A stretch of DNA of 51,179 nucleotides from Methanomicrobia archaeon. Lineage in GTDB: Archaea > Halobacteriota > Syntropharchaeia > Alkanophagales > Methanospirareceae. How positions within the stretch are numbered: position 1 is the first letter of the stretch; every line of letters starts with the position of its first letter. Both the position numbers and the translations under genes were made by a program. The stretch spans positions 1 through 51,179 of the forward strand of contig JAFGHB010000046.1 of assembly GCA_016930255.1 (NCBI GenBank), in the 5' to 3' direction. Shown one piece after another: positions 34,667 through 44,578 of the stretch. The notes beneath the pieces are model-generated. The model did no database searches. It saw only the letters and a program-made list of their open reading frames with translations, and had not been told where the DNA came from.

Positions 34667-36498
34667 GCACCACATACGTGCTGACATCCCTGGTGGGGGT
34701 AATGATCATAGGGATCTTCGCACACATGCTTGGACGAGTCATAAAAATCCCGAGCATTGTCTTTTTGTTACTGGCAGGGATTGTGCTAGGCCCTGAAGTT
34801 ACGGGACTGATAGAACCCGGCAGATTTGGCAGCGGTATCGACTTGCTCGTCGGATTCGCCGTGGCCATCATCGTTTTCGACGGCGGTCTGGACATTGATG
34901 TCCGCCAACTGCGGAAACTGCAGCACAGCATCTTGAATCTGGTCACAATTGGCGTTATCATCACTGTGGTCTTCACTACGGTCACTGCTTACTCCCTGCT
35001 CGGCATTCCGTTCAACATCGCCCTGCTGTTTGGCGCGTTCGTTTCCGCAACCGGTCCCACCGTAATTACGCCGATAATCAGGCAGATACGGGTGAATACG
35101 AAAGTGGCCAGCACGCTCCAGGCGGAGGCGGTACTGAATGACGGTACAAGTGTGATACTTGCTGCACTCGTCTTCGAGTGGATTGTCACCTCATTCACAG
35201 GCGTCAAAGCCCTTGAATTCCTGGCCATCCGGCTCTTGGACGGCGTTTTCTTCGGTGCACTCAGCGGGATTGTTCTCATTCTACTCCTACGTAACATACC
35301 ACTGCTTACGGAGCAGTACGCCCGGTTGTTCACCATATCGATCCTTTTGGCCGGCTTTGTCATTGCCGAAAATATCGGAGCCCAATCGGGTGTGCTCGCA
35401 ATGGCGCTCTTCGGCATACTGATCGGCTCATCTGATCTTCCGCATAAAGCGTCGATAAAGCATTTTAAGGAGGATCTATCGATTATTTTACTCTCTGTCA
35501 TCTTCATTCTGCTCGCTACCATTATCGATTTCGACGCCATTCGCGCAATAGGGCGCAACGGGGTCCTTCTGGCGGTCTTGCTGCTCGTTATTATAAGGCC
35601 GGTGGCCGTGTTTACATCCACGCGGACGTCAGACCTGAAGCGCGGTGAGAAACTTTTCATCTCGGCAATGGGACCTCGGGGGGTCGTTCCAGCCTCAATG
35701 GCGGTCTATTTTGCCATTCGGCTGGGCGCGTTGGGGTTCGATTCCGAAGCGACCAGTCTGCTCGGCTTGGTGTTCATTACCATCATCATTACGGTACTCG
35801 CAACGGGAGTCTCCGCAAGCTTTATAGCAAGACGAACAGGAGTAATACCTATGGAAATCTTGATAGTTGGGGGAGGCGGGGTCGGCCGGGCTCTGGCGGA
35901 CCGGTTCCTCATCCGCGGCGAGAACGTTGTTATCGTCGACACCGACGAAGCAAATTGCAACAAAGCGCTGAGCATGGGTATACGAGCCGTTCACGGTAAC
36001 GCCGAAGATGTCGCAATACTCAAAAAGGCGGGAATCGAACACGCCAAGTACTTCGTCGCAACGACGGACCAGGATAACACCAATTTGCTGGTCTGCCAGG
36101 TAGCAAAGGCAAAGTTCGGATTCACGAGCGAAAACCTCGTGGCACGCGTGAACGAGCCAGAAAACCTTCGAGCGTTTATGGATCTCGGGATTCGCTCTAT
36201 TAGCCCTATCACCGCCACGGCGACAATGCTGGATGGTATGGTGGGCCACCCCGATCTCTTCAGCATGTGCGAGGTCACTGAAGAAGGCGATATACTCGAG
36301 GTTGAAGTGTCTAACAAGCGCGTAATAGGAAAGGCGATTAAAGATATCGTGCTACCACGGGATACGCTGATCGTATTGGTTCGACGAGATGGTAAATCGC
36401 TGATTGCCCACGGAGATACCCGACTCCTCGATGGCGATTATGCGACCATCATCGGCAAATTGGGCGCGGTACAGGAAGCCGCGAACAGGCTACGGTGA
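34663..36498 (+). CDS. CPA-family Na+/H+ antiporter with TrkA domains
   Basis: 611 residues. Residues 1-390 form about 12 membrane spans of the NhaP/CPA type; LQAEAVLNDGTSVILAA carries the conserved Asn-Asp of the ion site and AMGPRGVVPASMAVYF is the late conserved block. Residues about 400-520 are a TrkA-N (RCK) Rossmann domain (ILIVGGGGVGRALADRF, then VIVDTD and HGNAEDVAILKKAGI) for NAD(H) or nucleotide sensing. The last about 80 residues are a TrkA-C domain (VIGKAIKDIVLPRDTLIVLV). The regulatory domains on the same chain suggest gating by cellular nucleotide or pH state. It supports sodium and pH homeostasis and fits with the AGCS symporter in this window. Confidence 0.93.
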   Translation: MSTTYVLTSLVGVMIIGIFAHMLGRVIKIPSIVFLLLAGIVLGPEVTGLIEPGRFGSGIDLLVGFAVAIIVFDGGLDIDVRQLRKLQHSILNLVTIGVIITVVFTTVTAYSLLGIPFNIALLFGAFVSATGPTVITPIIRQIRVNTKVASTLQAEAVLNDGTSVILAALVFEWIVTSFTGVKALEFLAIRLLDGVFFGALSGIVLILLLRNIPLLTEQYARLFTISILLAGFVIAENIGAQSGVLAMALFGILIGSSDLPHKASIKHFKEDLSIILLSVIFILLATIIDFDAIRAIGRNGVLLAVLLLVIIRPVAVFTSTRTSDLKRGEKLFISAMGPRGVVPASMAVYFAIRLGALGFDSEATSLLGLVFITIIITVLATGVSASFIARRTGVIPMEILIVGGGGVGRALADRFLIRGENVVIVDTDEANCNKALSMGIRAVHGNAEDVAILKKAGIEHAKYFVATTDQDNTNLLVCQVAKAKFGFTSENLVARVNEPENLRAFMDLGIRSISPITATATMLDGMVGHPDLFSMCEVTEEGDILEVEVSNKRVIGKAIKDIVLPRDTLIVLVRRDGKSLIAHGDTRLLDGDYATIIGKLGAVQEAANRLR

Positions 36499-36549
36499 TC
36501 GAGCGTTCGTCCGTTCGTCCGCCCGTTGGGCTACTATCCCCGCCGCAGT

Positions 36550-37200
36550 TTAAAACGGCTTTAACCGATGCCGGTAGTATTGATAGAACAACTGCTCAGC
36601 CATTTTTACCTGCTCGGGATACGTTCGCCTATATTCCTGCATCAGCGCCTCTCGTTCGGTATGTTTCAGCGCAATTCGCAAGATCTCTAGGACTTGCTCT
36701 TCGATCGCGGCACGCGCGCTTTGCCATTTAGGGACCTCGATGGTCATGCAGAAATCGTGCACCGTGAATCTCCGCCTCAGAATCGGCGAGATAGACCCGA
36801 TGAGGACCCCCTCACCCATATCTACAAACTGCGGTACGCCGATCCGCTTCACGCGTTCCGGATCGGTCAATCGTGGATACGACTGCTCGCCATAGGCATG
36901 GAGCTCGAAATAAAAGCTCGGGTTGTACTCTGAGATGAGTTGCAGTAAGCGCATACCTGCTTCGCTTTGGTAATATTCTTCGGTCAAAACGCCGATGTAT
37001 TTACTGTTCTCGACCAGGCTCGGCACGATAATCGCTTCTCCGGCTTTTACGGTATCCTGAGCCAACCGCTCGAGAATCAGCGCGGTATGCGCACCTTCGT
37101 CACCGTGTAGACCGCCAACGAACAGTTTTGTCGGGCCTTCCTCAGGTGCAACGGCTCGAAACAAGGTTACACCGTGAACGGTCGATTTTTCAAATGTCAT
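36550..37200 (-). CDS. DUF2119 family protein
   Basis: 216 residues. KLFVGGLHGDEGAHTALILE near the N-terminus resembles the zinc-binding H-x-x-E start of succinylglutamate desuccinylase/aspartoacylase-like carboxypeptidases, and FYFELHAYGE supplies another candidate metal His. The DUF2119 family is largely confined to methanogenic archaea and its function is not established; a hydrolase of an amide bond is the natural guess. It is convergent with the antiporter gene and lies 27 bp downstream of pth2 on the same strand, so it may share a transcript with the STAND/TPR and Pth2 genes. Confidence 0.8.
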   Translation of the reverse strand: MTFEKSTVHGVTLFRAVAPEEGPTKLFVGGLHGDEGAHTALILERLAQDTVKAGEAIIVPSLVENSKYIGVLTEEYYQSEAGMRLLQLISEYNPSFYFELHAYGEQSYPRLTDPERVKRIGVPQFVDMGEGVLIGSISPILRRRFTVHDFCMTIEVPKWQSARAAIEEQVLEILRIALKHTEREALMQEYRRTYPEQVKMAEQLFYQYYRHRLKPF

Positions 37201-37227
37201 TTTCTTGGGGTGGTTGGTGCGATTCAG

Positions 37228-37590
37228 TCAAAATAACTCCAGATCCTTCGTCACCTTATCTATCTCATCCGCACGAGCAGGCCCTATTCCCAGTGCTGTT
37301 ACCGTTCCCGGCGGTATTTCTGTCAGGCCCGCATCCTCGACAATTGCACACGGCAGGCCCAGCCGCTCCACATCGTCCCGTACTCCATACAGCTTCGCAA
37401 GACTTGATACTTTCAGTGCGACCTTCTTCTGGCCCTGATTTTTCCAGTTGCGTCGATCGGGCAATGGTGCACGTTCGTAGCTCAGTATAGCGGCATGCGC
37501 GGCCTGCACTGCGGCCTTACCTTTCGAGAGCTTCAAATCCTCCCTGAGGACGATACACTGCTTATATTCGTGTTGTGTCTTACTGATCAT
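37228..37590 (-). CDS. pth2: Peptidyl-tRNA hydrolase, archaeal type (Pth2)
   Basis: 120 residues, the usual Pth2 size. Family motifs are KQCIVLREDLKLSKGKAAVQ AAHA (with the conserved Lys, Gln and His), KKVALKVSS, LPCAIVEDAGLTEI and the C-terminal TALGIGPA. It cleaves peptidyl-tRNAs that drop off ribosomes. Its start overlaps the end of the STAND/TPR gene by 4 bp, so the two are probably translated in sequence; ATG at 37590 is the only good start, five residues before the family block is reached. Confidence 0.95.
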   Translation of the reverse strand: MISKTQHEYKQCIVLREDLKLSKGKAAVQAAHAAILSYERAPLPDRRNWKNQGQKKVALKVSSLAKLYGVRDDVERLGLPCAIVEDAGLTEIPPGTVTALGIGPARADEIDKVTKDLELF

Positions 37591-39713
37591 TGGTTGCGGT
37601 TCTCTCCTTCTTCTAATTCCTCTAATCGTTTACTGACAATTTCAAAAACTGAACTGCCTTCAGCAAGAGGTTTTGCTTCTCGATAGTATTCCAAAGCGCG
37701 CTCTTTATCACCTTTCTGAATGAAAATTTCACCAATATTGCCCAACGTTTGGGCTGTTTCTATTCTGCTTCCCACGCCTTTGAAAATTTCTAAAGCGTTC
37801 TCGCAATATTCCAATGCTTTGTTAAGTTCCCCTTGGTTCAAGTAAGCATTACCTATATTCGCAAGATTTATCCCAAATCCTTCTTTATAACCTATCGCCT
37901 CATCAAGTTTCAATGCTCTCTTAGAATATTCCAAAGCCTTTTCAAATTCTCCTTTGTGCAGATAGACAATCCCTATGTTCGCGTAGTTTATTGCTATCCC
38001 TTTCTTTCTGCCTAACTGCTCATTCAATTTCAAGGCCTTCTGGTAATACTTTAACGCCTTACCAAGTTCTCCTTTTTCTTTGTAGACTATTCCTATGTTC
38101 CCAAGCTGATTTGCCATGCCCTCTTTTCTGCCTAATTCCTCGTTGAGTTTCAGAGACTTCTCGTGATATTCCAACGCTTTGTCAAGTTTTCCTTTGGTTC
38201 TGCAGATAAGGCCCATGTTTCCAAGGTCTCCTGCTATTCCCTCTTTTCTGTTCAATTTCTCATCTAGTTCCAATGCCTTTTTCTGGAATTCTAAAGCCTT
38301 GCTAAGTTTTCCTTTGGTTCTGTAAATATTACTTATGTTTCCATAGCCCTTTGCCACCTCATCTTTCAGTCCTAACTTCTCATGCAGCTCTAAAGCGTTC
38401 TTGAAATATTCCAAGGCTTTATCGTTTTCTCCGATATCCCGGTAAGCAAGGCCGCTATTTCCTAGTGCATTTGCTTCCCAGTTTTTATCTACATCTTTTG
38501 CCTCTTCATGGAGATGACGCCACACACAAAGTGCCTGCTTCGTTTTACCCCAGGTATACGCCTGAATTCCGACGGAATTAAGGACTTTGTAATTCTCTGT
38601 TTGTTTCAGCAAGCTCTCAAAAAAAGGTTCATCGAGGACTTCAAGAAGGATAATAACCGAATCAAGCTCATCTTTGACCTTTTCTAGTGCTTCACTATAA
38701 ATCTTCTGTTTAGTTTTGAACGCTACTGGTTGTATGCTCCTCAAATACGCTCTAAAAAGCGGATGATAGATGCGGTAGATTTTTTCTTCTGATGTTACAA
38801 GAATCCCTCGTTCGATGAGATCGGTAAGCGAAGGATCCACATCGTCACCACAGAAAGCCGCTATCAAATTCAGAGTCAACGTTGCCGGAGCAATCGCCAG
38901 GGATTTTATAACCTCTCGAGAACCTTCGTTCAGCGTCTCTAAAACTTTTTTATGAATACGATCGAGATTATGTTCCATGTCCGCGTCTCTTAAAGTCTGC
39001 AGAAACTGAGCTATCTCTTCTTCTGAGTCTTTATTATCGCAGATATACGCAAGCGACCGCGCAACGTACGGATAGCCCTTTGAAAGAGCGACAATCCGGT
39101 GCACAATCGCATCTGAAAACCCGGGGCATTCTTTTCTCACAATCTGCTCTATGGCGTCCTCGCTTAGTTCCGACAGTTGAACAACTTCGTAGGAACCTGG
39201 TCTGATCGTGACATCGGGCAGATAAGGAGTTGCAATTTCGAGAACGAACCGCAAGCGATCGTTCCTACGAGTTGCCTCCAAAATAGTTTCAAAATCCTCC
39301 TTCTTCAATTCATGGGCGTTCTCCACAAACACAATCTTATCCTTCGATTTCTCCATGTATTCCAAAATAAAGGGCTCTCGCGGATCCCAACTCAATCCTC
39401 CACCTGCGCCTGCTATAGGTGTTGAAACAGAACCGGAAACACCCGTAAGTCTTTTAGAAGGCGCAAAAATCCTGTTTACCTCCTCATAGAAGAATGAACC
39501 ATTAACGTGATAGCATGGTTTTTTCTTCAAAAAACCCGCTTTTTCTTCATTTAATGCTTTCTCAACGACGAGCGCTAAGTTTGTCTTCCCGATGCCCCTG
39601 TCTCCGGTTACAACGACAAAACCGCTGTCTTTAATCTTTTCTTTAAGCTCGGCGATTTTTTCACTGCGTCCTACAAAGTCGTTCCCATACTGCGGATCTA
39701 AAATCTTAACCAT
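37587..39713 (-). CDS. STAND-type ATPase with C-terminal TPR repeats
   Basis: About 708 residues from MVKILDPQYGND. The NTPase domain begins with FVGRSEKIAELKE, has Walker A GDRGIGKTNLA (about residues 38-48) and Walker B-like IVFVENAH (about residue 142). A winged-helix-like part follows, then from about residue 435 seven or eight regular 40-residue TPR repeats with the KALEYxxxAL core and a LGNIGxIY partner helix. The layout is typical of signal-responsive STAND switches, in regulation or defence. A start 11 codons upstream is open, but the TATA-like TTTTATTTT (about 39737-39743) is 27 bases before 39713, giving a leaderless start there. The overlap with pth2 suggests a link to translation; a conserved repeat array can also drift by recombination. 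Confidence 0.85.
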   Translation of the reverse strand: MVKILDPQYGNDFVGRSEKIAELKEKIKDSGFVVVTGDRGIGKTNLALVVEKALNEEKAGFLKKKPCYHVNGSFFYEEVNRIFAPSKRLTGVSGSVSTPIAGAGGGLSWDPREPFILEYMEKSKDKIVFVENAHELKKEDFETILEATRRNDRLRFVLEIATPYLPDVTIRPGSYEVVQLSELSEDAIEQIVRKECPGFSDAIVHRIVALSKGYPYVARSLAYICDNKDSEEEIAQFLQTLRDADMEHNLDRIHKKVLETLNEGSREVIKSLAIAPATLTLNLIAAFCGDDVDPSLTDLIERGILVTSEEKIYRIYHPLFRAYLRSIQPVAFKTKQKIYSEALEKVKDELDSVIILLEVLDEPFFESLLKQTENYKVLNSVGIQAYTWGKTKQALCVWRHLHEEAKDVDKNWEANALGNSGLAYRDIGENDKALEYFKNALELHEKLGLKDEVAKGYGNISNIYRTKGKLSKALEFQKKALELDEKLNRKEGIAGDLGNMGLICRTKGKLDKALEYHEKSLKLNEELGRKEGMANQLGNIGIVYKEKGELGKALKYYQKALKLNEQLGRKKGIAINYANIGIVYLHKGEFEKALEYSKRALKLDEAIGYKEGFGINLANIGNAYLNQGELNKALEYCENALEIFKGVGSRIETAQTLGNIGEIFIQKGDKERALEYYREAKPLAEGSSVFEIVSKRLEELEEGENRNQ

Positions 39714-39797
39714 TGATATTATTAAAAGAACTAAAAATAAAAGCACTTAACGTAATCTTTACTTAACGTAATACCGGAGAACCAAAGAGCGCTTAAG

Positions 39798-42236
39798 ATG
39801 AACATGAAAATGGAAAAGAAATACAAACCAGAGATAGTAGAGAAGAAATGGCTGGAGAACTGGGACGATTCACTTTATTATTTTGATGCTGACTCGGCTA
39901 AGTCGCCGTATATCATTGATACGCCGCCACCGTACCCTACGGGCGATTTTCACGTCGGTAACGCCTTGAACTGGTGTTATATCGATTTTATCGCACGATA
40001 CAAGCGGATGCGCGGTTACAATGTGATGTTCCCGCAGGGCTGGGACTGTCACGGGCTGCCGACCGAGGTGAAGGTAGAGGAGCGGCACGGGCTCTCCAAG
40101 CGTCAGATCGAGAAGCAGGAGTTCCGAGAGCTGTGCAAGCAACTGACGCGAGAGAACATCGCGCAGATGAAGGGCATGATGCAGAAGCTCGGCATGTCCA
40201 TTGACTGGAGCAAGGAGTTCGTGACGATGGACGATCGCTACAAGCGATTTACGCAGCTCTCTTTCTTAAAGATGTATCATAACGGGTTGATTTATCAAGA
40301 GGAGTATCCGGTGAACTGGTGTCCCCGCTGCGAGACCGCAATCGCCTTTGCTGAGGTGGAATACGAGGATCGTGACGCCTCGCTGAATTATGTCATTTTT
40401 AAGAAGGCTGGTACCGAGAACGAGTCTGTTGAGATCGCAACGACGAGACCGGAACTGCTCGCGAGCTGTGTCGCCGTAGCGGTGCACCCGGACGACGACC
40501 GGTACCGGGACATCGCGGGAAAAGAACTGGTCGTTCCGATCTTCGAACATGCCGTGACGGTCTATGAAGATGAAAGTGTCGATCCTGTGTTTGGCACCGG
40601 CGTGGTGATGATCTGTACGTTCGGTGACCGGCAGGACGTGCGCTGGTGGAAATTGCATAACTTACCATTAATAGAATCGATAGACGAGCGCGGACGGATG
40701 ACCGCAGTGGCTCGGGGTTACGAGGGCCTCAGCGTAACGGACTGCAAAAAAAAGATTATTGCGGATTTGAATGCGCAAGGGCTGCTTAAGAGCCGGGAAC
40801 CACTGCAGCAGAACGTGGGTGTTTGCTGGCGCTGTAAAACGCCGATCGAGATCATTTCCACGCGGCAGTGGTTCGTGCGCGTGATGCATGACGATATAAT
40901 AAAAGCGTCAGAGGAGATCGCGTGGTATCCGGAGCATTTCGCCATCCGCTTGAAGAACTGGGTTGACTCAATGGAGTGGGACTGGTGCATCTCGCGCCAG
41001 CGGATCTTTAGCGTGCCGATTCCTGTTTGGTATTGCCTGAACTGCGGCACCGTGAAGGTCGCCTCGGAAGATGATCTGCCGGTTGATCCCTCGATCGTCA
41101 GTCCGAAGGGGTCGTGTGCGAACTGCGGCGGCACGGAATTTAAAGGTGAGGAAGACGTCCTGGACACCTGGATGGACTCGTCACTCAGTGCGCTCTGGGT
41201 CTCCGGTTGGGACCTCAATGCAGGGGCACCGTCAGGAATTACGTTCCCCGTTGCACTTCGACCGCAGGGGCACGATATTATACGGACCTGGGCCTTTTAC
41301 ACCATTCTCCGCTCGCTCGCACTTGCTCAATCCAAGCCCTGGGACACGATCTTGATAAACGGCATGGTCCTGGGCGAGGACGGCTATAAGATGAGCAAAT
41401 CGCGCAATAACTTCATTTCGCCGGATGAGGTGATCCAGAAGCATGGCGCGGACGTTTTCAGGCAGTGGGCGGCAATTGGCGGCGCCGTGGGCTCGGACGT
41501 CCAATTCAGATGGAAGGACATCGTCGCAGCGAGTAAATTCATGCAAAAGCTCTGGAGCATTCTCCGGTTCGCGATGCTGCACCTCGCGGATTACAAACGC
41601 GAAGAAGGCGCAGCGGTAAACCTCCGCGTTGTTGATAAATGGCTGCTCTCAAAGTTGAACAGGCTCGTTCAGTCGGTGACGGACTCGATGGAAACCTACA
41701 AGTTCGATGAGGCGATGAAGGATATACGAACGTTCGCATGGAACGTGCTGGCCGATGATTACATCGAACTGGCGAAGTCGCGGCTGTACGGTCAGCCCGG
41801 CGATGAAGGCAAGGAATCCGCCAGATATGCATTGTACGTGACGTTAGAGACACTGGCTAAACTGCTTGCGCCGTTCGCTCCGTTCTTCGCCGAAGAGATG
41901 CATTACTACATCGAGAATGACGGAAGTGTGCACAACGCGGACTGGCCCGTGGTGGAGTCTGAACTGATTGATAGAGAAGCAGAGGCGGAAGGTGACCTCA
42001 TCGCAGATATCGTCCGCGCAGTCAGGAGATACAAGTCCGAACAGGGTATCGCGTTAAACGCACCATTGGGTACGCTGGCGATCTACATGACGGATTTAAA
42101 TCAGCGTGATACCGAGGACATAGAGAACGCAACGGCAACGAAGGTGGAGCTCTGCACTGATGAGATGGCGAGTGAACCGGAAGCAGAAGGGACGGTTCTT
42201 GACGTTAACGGCACGACAGTGCGTATAAAATCATAA
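39798..42236 (+). CDS. valS: Valyl-tRNA synthetase
   Basis: 812 residues, class I. The HIGH motif is the HVGN variant in [15 protein letters not shown] (about residues 44-59) and the KMSKS motif is intact in [11 protein letters not shown] (about residue 533). [18 protein letters not shown], the editing-domain start [17 protein letters not shown] and a four-Cys zinc site (CLNCGTV...CANCGG) are visible. The C-terminal part is the anticodon-binding helical bundle, with no coiled-coil extension. Start codons MNMKMEKKY are crowded; any of three in-frame ATGs is possible. It charges tRNA-Val; an extended 5' TATA-like stretch is shared with the divergent STAND/TPR gene. Confidence 0.96.
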   Translation: MNMKMEKKYKPEIVEKKWLENWDDSLYYFDADSAKSPYIIDTPPPYPTGDFHVGNALNWCYIDFIARYKRMRGYNVMFPQGWDCHGLPTEVKVEERHGLSKRQIEKQEFRELCKQLTRENIAQMKGMMQKLGMSIDWSKEFVTMDDRYKRFTQLSFLKMYHNGLIYQEEYPVNWCPRCETAIAFAEVEYEDRDASLNYVIFKKAGTENESVEIATTRPELLASCVAVAVHPDDDRYRDIAGKELVVPIFEHAVTVYEDESVDPVFGTGVVMICTFGDRQDVRWWKLHNLPLIESIDERGRMTAVARGYEGLSVTDCKKKIIADLNAQGLLKSREPLQQNVGVCWRCKTPIEIISTRQWFVRVMHDDIIKASEEIAWYPEHFAIRLKNWVDSMEWDWCISRQRIFSVPIPVWYCLNCGTVKVASEDDLPVDPSIVSPKGSCANCGGTEFKGEEDVLDTWMDSSLSALWVSGWDLNAGAPSGITFPVALRPQGHDIIRTWAFYTILRSLALAQSKPWDTILINGMVLGEDGYKMSKSRNNFISPDEVIQKHGADVFRQWAAIGGAVGSDVQFRWKDIVAASKFMQKLWSILRFAMLHLADYKREEGAAVNLRVVDKWLLSKLNRLVQSVTDSMETYKFDEAMKDIRTFAWNVLADDYIELAKSRLYGQPGDEGKESARYALYVTLETLAKLLAPFAPFFAEEMHYYIENDGSVHNADWPVVESELIDREAEAEGDLIADIVRAVRRYKSEQGIALNAPLGTLAIYMTDLNQRDTEDIENATATKVELCTDEMASEPEAEGTVLDVNGTTVRIKS

Positions 42237-42277
42237 AGGAATAAACGGTAAGTAAGAGTAAGAGGTGGGGGTTGATC

Positions 42278-42505
42278 ATGGTGAAAGGCAAGGGCGCGAG
42301 GAAAGCGAAGAAAGAGGAGAAGAAGGGTGGAGGGGGCCGAGCAGAAGAGCGCGGGCTTATGTCCTCCGCCGGATTGATGCGCTATTACGATGTTGAGGAA
42401 TCCGCGGTGAAATTCTCACCGAAGATGATACTGCTCCTCGGCGCGTTTATTGGTGTGGTACTCATCGGGCTGGAGATCTATTTCGGTGTCTGGCCACCAC
42501 CGTGA
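42278..42505 (+). CDS. Sec61 beta / SecG translocon subunit
   Basis: 75 residues from MVKGKGARKAKKEEKK. A basic, Gly-rich N-terminus, then LMSSAGLMRYYDVEESAVKF (the family block AGLxRFxDEE/xxP-like), and one C-terminal membrane helix (PKMILLLGAFIGVVLIGLEI). It belongs to the archaeal SecYE-beta channel. A TTG two codons earlier is open, but GAGGTGGGGG sits directly before the ATG at 42278. It follows valS by 41 bp and precedes moaC by 41 bp, possibly in one transcript. Confidence 0.92.
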   Translation: MVKGKGARKAKKEEKKGGGGRAEERGLMSSAGLMRYYDVEESAVKFSPKMILLLGAFIGVVLIGLEIYFGVWPPP

Positions 42506-42546
42506 GTAAGTGAGTGAGCGAGCGAGTTGAGTGAGGTACGCGAACA

Positions 42547-43014
42547 ATGCAGCAACGGCGTAGCGCGGGCATGATAGACATAAGCCAGAAAGGCGAAGTC
42601 GAACGCGTAGCGACAGCGTCTGGCAGGATACAACTGAGACGGAGCACGATCGAGAAATTGCAAAGCGGCACGACCAAGAAGGGGAATGTGCTTGCGAGTG
42701 CAGAACTCGCAGCGATCTTAGCAGTGAAGAAAACGCCCGAGGTCATTCCGCTCTGCCACCAGATAAATATCGCGAACGTAACGGTTGACTTTACCGTCGG
42801 CGACGAGGATATAAGAGCCTCGGTATCGGTGAAATCCGTGGGGAAAACCGGTGTGGAGATGGACGCGCTTCATGGGTTAGCTGTGGCGTTACTGACGGTC
42901 TGGGACATGGTGAAAGCGGAAGAGAAGGACGAAACGGGCAACTATCCGTACACGAAGATAGAAGAGATCGTCGTGGATAAGAAGGAGAAACGACCTCTCA
43001 ACCAAAGTAACTAA
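42547..43014 (+). CDS. moaC: Cyclic pyranopterin monophosphate synthase
   Basis: 155 residues, the usual size. It converts the MoaA product to cyclic pyranopterin monophosphate in molybdenum/tungsten cofactor synthesis. Signatures: GMIDISQKGEVERVATASG, KKTPEVIPLCHQI (family IPLCH) and SVGKTGVEMDALHGL followed by ALLTVWDMVKA. The region before it, 42503-42537, is a run of imperfect GAGT/GAGC repeats, and the start lacks a clean ribosome site. MoCo enzymes such as formate or formylmethanofuran dehydrogenases would be clients; none is in this window. Confidence 0.95.
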   Translation: MQQRRSAGMIDISQKGEVERVATASGRIQLRRSTIEKLQSGTTKKGNVLASAELAAILAVKKTPEVIPLCHQINIANVTVDFTVGDEDIRASVSVKSVGKTGVEMDALHGLAVALLTVWDMVKAEEKDETGNYPYTKIEEIVVDKKEKRPLNQSN

Positions 43015-43127
43015 CGTCCGGACTTATTTCTTCCTGTTGGTTTCGTCTAACGTAGGTGGTTTGGCAGGTAAGAAGTTGACGACCGCGTGAAGGTGCTATG
43101 GACGGTAGGTAATCCAAAGGTCTCTGA

Positions 43128-43232
43128 TACGGAAGCATACCTAGCTCACGGGAAAGTGTGCTTGCTTATGAAGCCCTGAATGATGATTACCTTAAGCTTC
43201 CTGAGCTCGTTTGGTTTCAAATGCATCGTTAA
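43128..43232 (+). pseudogene. Coding-like fragment in gene gap
   Basis: In the 261 bp between moaC and the next gene, one plus-strand frame reads SRESVLAYEALNDDYLKLPE and ends MHR before a stop. It has an amphipathic look and no start codon or ribosome site. It is perhaps the tail of a decayed gene; the remaining gap holds nothing I can identify. Confidence 0.2.
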
Positions 43233-43275
43233 GGTTCGTTCTTTGATATGATCGCTGCGGCTGAACTCAATAGAC

Positions 43276-44277
43276 TCAAGCGCTGGTGCCCGTTATGCGC
43301 TCCCAGTTCTCACGCACGGCGTAGAAAATCGCGCCGAAGCCAAGACTGAACGCTACAATACGTATGAGCCAGCCAGCAACGGGGATCCGGAAGAGCAGGC
43401 TGAGAATGACGAAGCCGAGGATGAAAATGAGCATGTCGTTGGTCTTGACGTTAAGCAGGTTAGCAATCGTCCTTCCGAGGGCGAACGAGACGAAGAGGCT
43501 GGAGAGCATCAGCGCGATGATGAACAGCATGCCCATAACAGCAGCAAGGGGGAAGCCGATGACGGTTATTGTAAGCAAGAATAGCACGACGATCGAAACG
43601 ATGATGAGCACAAAGCCGACAGCGGTGTCTCTCAACGGTGACTTCCGCACTTCCGCTTCCACATGGTGGAATTGCGCCGGGAACACCTTGAGCAGGATGA
43701 GACCGAGTATAAGGAACCCAATAATCATAAGGATGTAAACGATGGTCATGAGTTGCTGTACCCGTGCTTGCACTTCTTGCAGGCCCTCGCTTCTCGTATA
43801 ATCGACATTGCCTGCGGTTCCGGTATTCTGGAACTGCTCGGCTCTCACGGTTAAGTTGCCCGCGACCGTACCGGCATTGATAACCGAACTACCAGCTATG
43901 ACTGCATCCTTACTAATAACCGTATCGGGGCGGATATTGACCATGCCACCTGCAAGTACCGCGTTCGTAGCGCTGCCGCTCAGATCGATTTCGCCACCTG
44001 CAGCTACAATCTTGCCGTCGACATCAGAATTCACTACTATTGTTCCACCAGCGGCAAAAACGTCACCGCTTACCGGCGCATTGATCGTAATATTGCCGCC
44101 TGCAAGTACGACGCCTGCAACGGGAGCGTTAATCGTTATGGTATCACCCGCTGCGAACACATCGTCATCTATGGGGCTATCCACTGATATGTTATCGCCG
44201 GAGAGCATCTGCAGTGCCAGCGTCTGTGGTACGAGGAGCATCAAAATGATGGCAATGAGCACGAATCGCCGCCTCAT
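43276..44277 (-). CDS. Secreted beta-solenoid and membrane protein (polymer-forming/bactofilin-like)
   Basis: 333 residues. MRRRFVLIAIILMLLVPQTL is a signal peptide. Residues about 25-165 are short repeats such as DVFAAGDTITINAPVAGVVL, GGNITINAPVSGDVFAAGGT and GGEIDLSGSATNAVLAGG, the right-handed beta-solenoid pattern of polymer-forming (bactofilin-like) domains. From about residue 185 there are four or five hydrophobic spans, ending in SLGFGAIFYAVRENWERITG. It is probably an envelope protein presenting a beta-helix outside the cell. Longer frames upstream exist, but GGGTGGGTG lies just before the ATG at 44277; the ATG at 44310 is an alternative because the TATA element GCTTTTATACC (44337-44347) lies about 32 bases from it. 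Confidence 0.8.
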   Translation of the reverse strand: MRRRFVLIAIILMLLVPQTLALQMLSGDNISVDSPIDDDVFAAGDTITINAPVAGVVLAGGNITINAPVSGDVFAAGGTIVVNSDVDGKIVAAGGEIDLSGSATNAVLAGGMVNIRPDTVISKDAVIAGSSVINAGTVAGNLTVRAEQFQNTGTAGNVDYTRSEGLQEVQARVQQLMTIVYILMIIGFLILGLILLKVFPAQFHHVEAEVRKSPLRDTAVGFVLIIVSIVVLFLLTITVIGFPLAAVMGMLFIIALMLSSLFVSFALGRTIANLLNVKTNDMLIFILGFVILSLLFRIPVAGWLIRIVAFSLGFGAIFYAVRENWERITGTSA

Positions 44278-44578
44278 ACGGCACCCACCCATCAATGGTC
44301 TAAAAGCCATGGTTATGCTTCTATCGTTGGTTTCAAGGTATAAAAGCCTTTCGATTGATAATCCGTTTGATGTCTCGTGTTGCCCTGCAGCAGAGCGCAT
44401 TCAGCTTGCGAGTTATTTCACGTTCGTGCAAACGCCCGGGACCACATTGACAGCCCCAGAATTTCGAAAGTGAGATATAGGTATGCGAAGAATATCAGCA
44501 GAGGAGAGAGTGCAATGGTAAACCGAATTGAAAAAGTCGAGACGGATAACTGGAAAGAAGGATTAGGAGGTTACGGAT
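44278..44578. promoter_or_regulatory. Divergent promoter region before DUF1464 copy 1
   Basis: 301 bp between divergent genes. Minus-strand TATA at 44337-44347 serves the beta-solenoid protein. On the plus strand a TATA-like GAGATATAGG (44472-44481) precedes two consecutive ribosome-site/ATG pairs (a 32-codon frame at 44515 and DUF1464 at 44579). Confidence 0.4.

Noticed and set aside
38500-39700. Assigning the STAND/TPR protein to a named Avs anti-phage type
   Set aside because: The NTPase and TPR layout alone is not specific and no effector domain is visible at the N-terminus.
42503-42537. Start of a CRISPR array or iteron set in the GAGT/GAGC repeats before moaC
   Set aside because: Units are 4 bp, imperfect and only about 35 bp in total, with no spacer structure. 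No CRISPR array, rRNA gene or replication origin was seen in the window.
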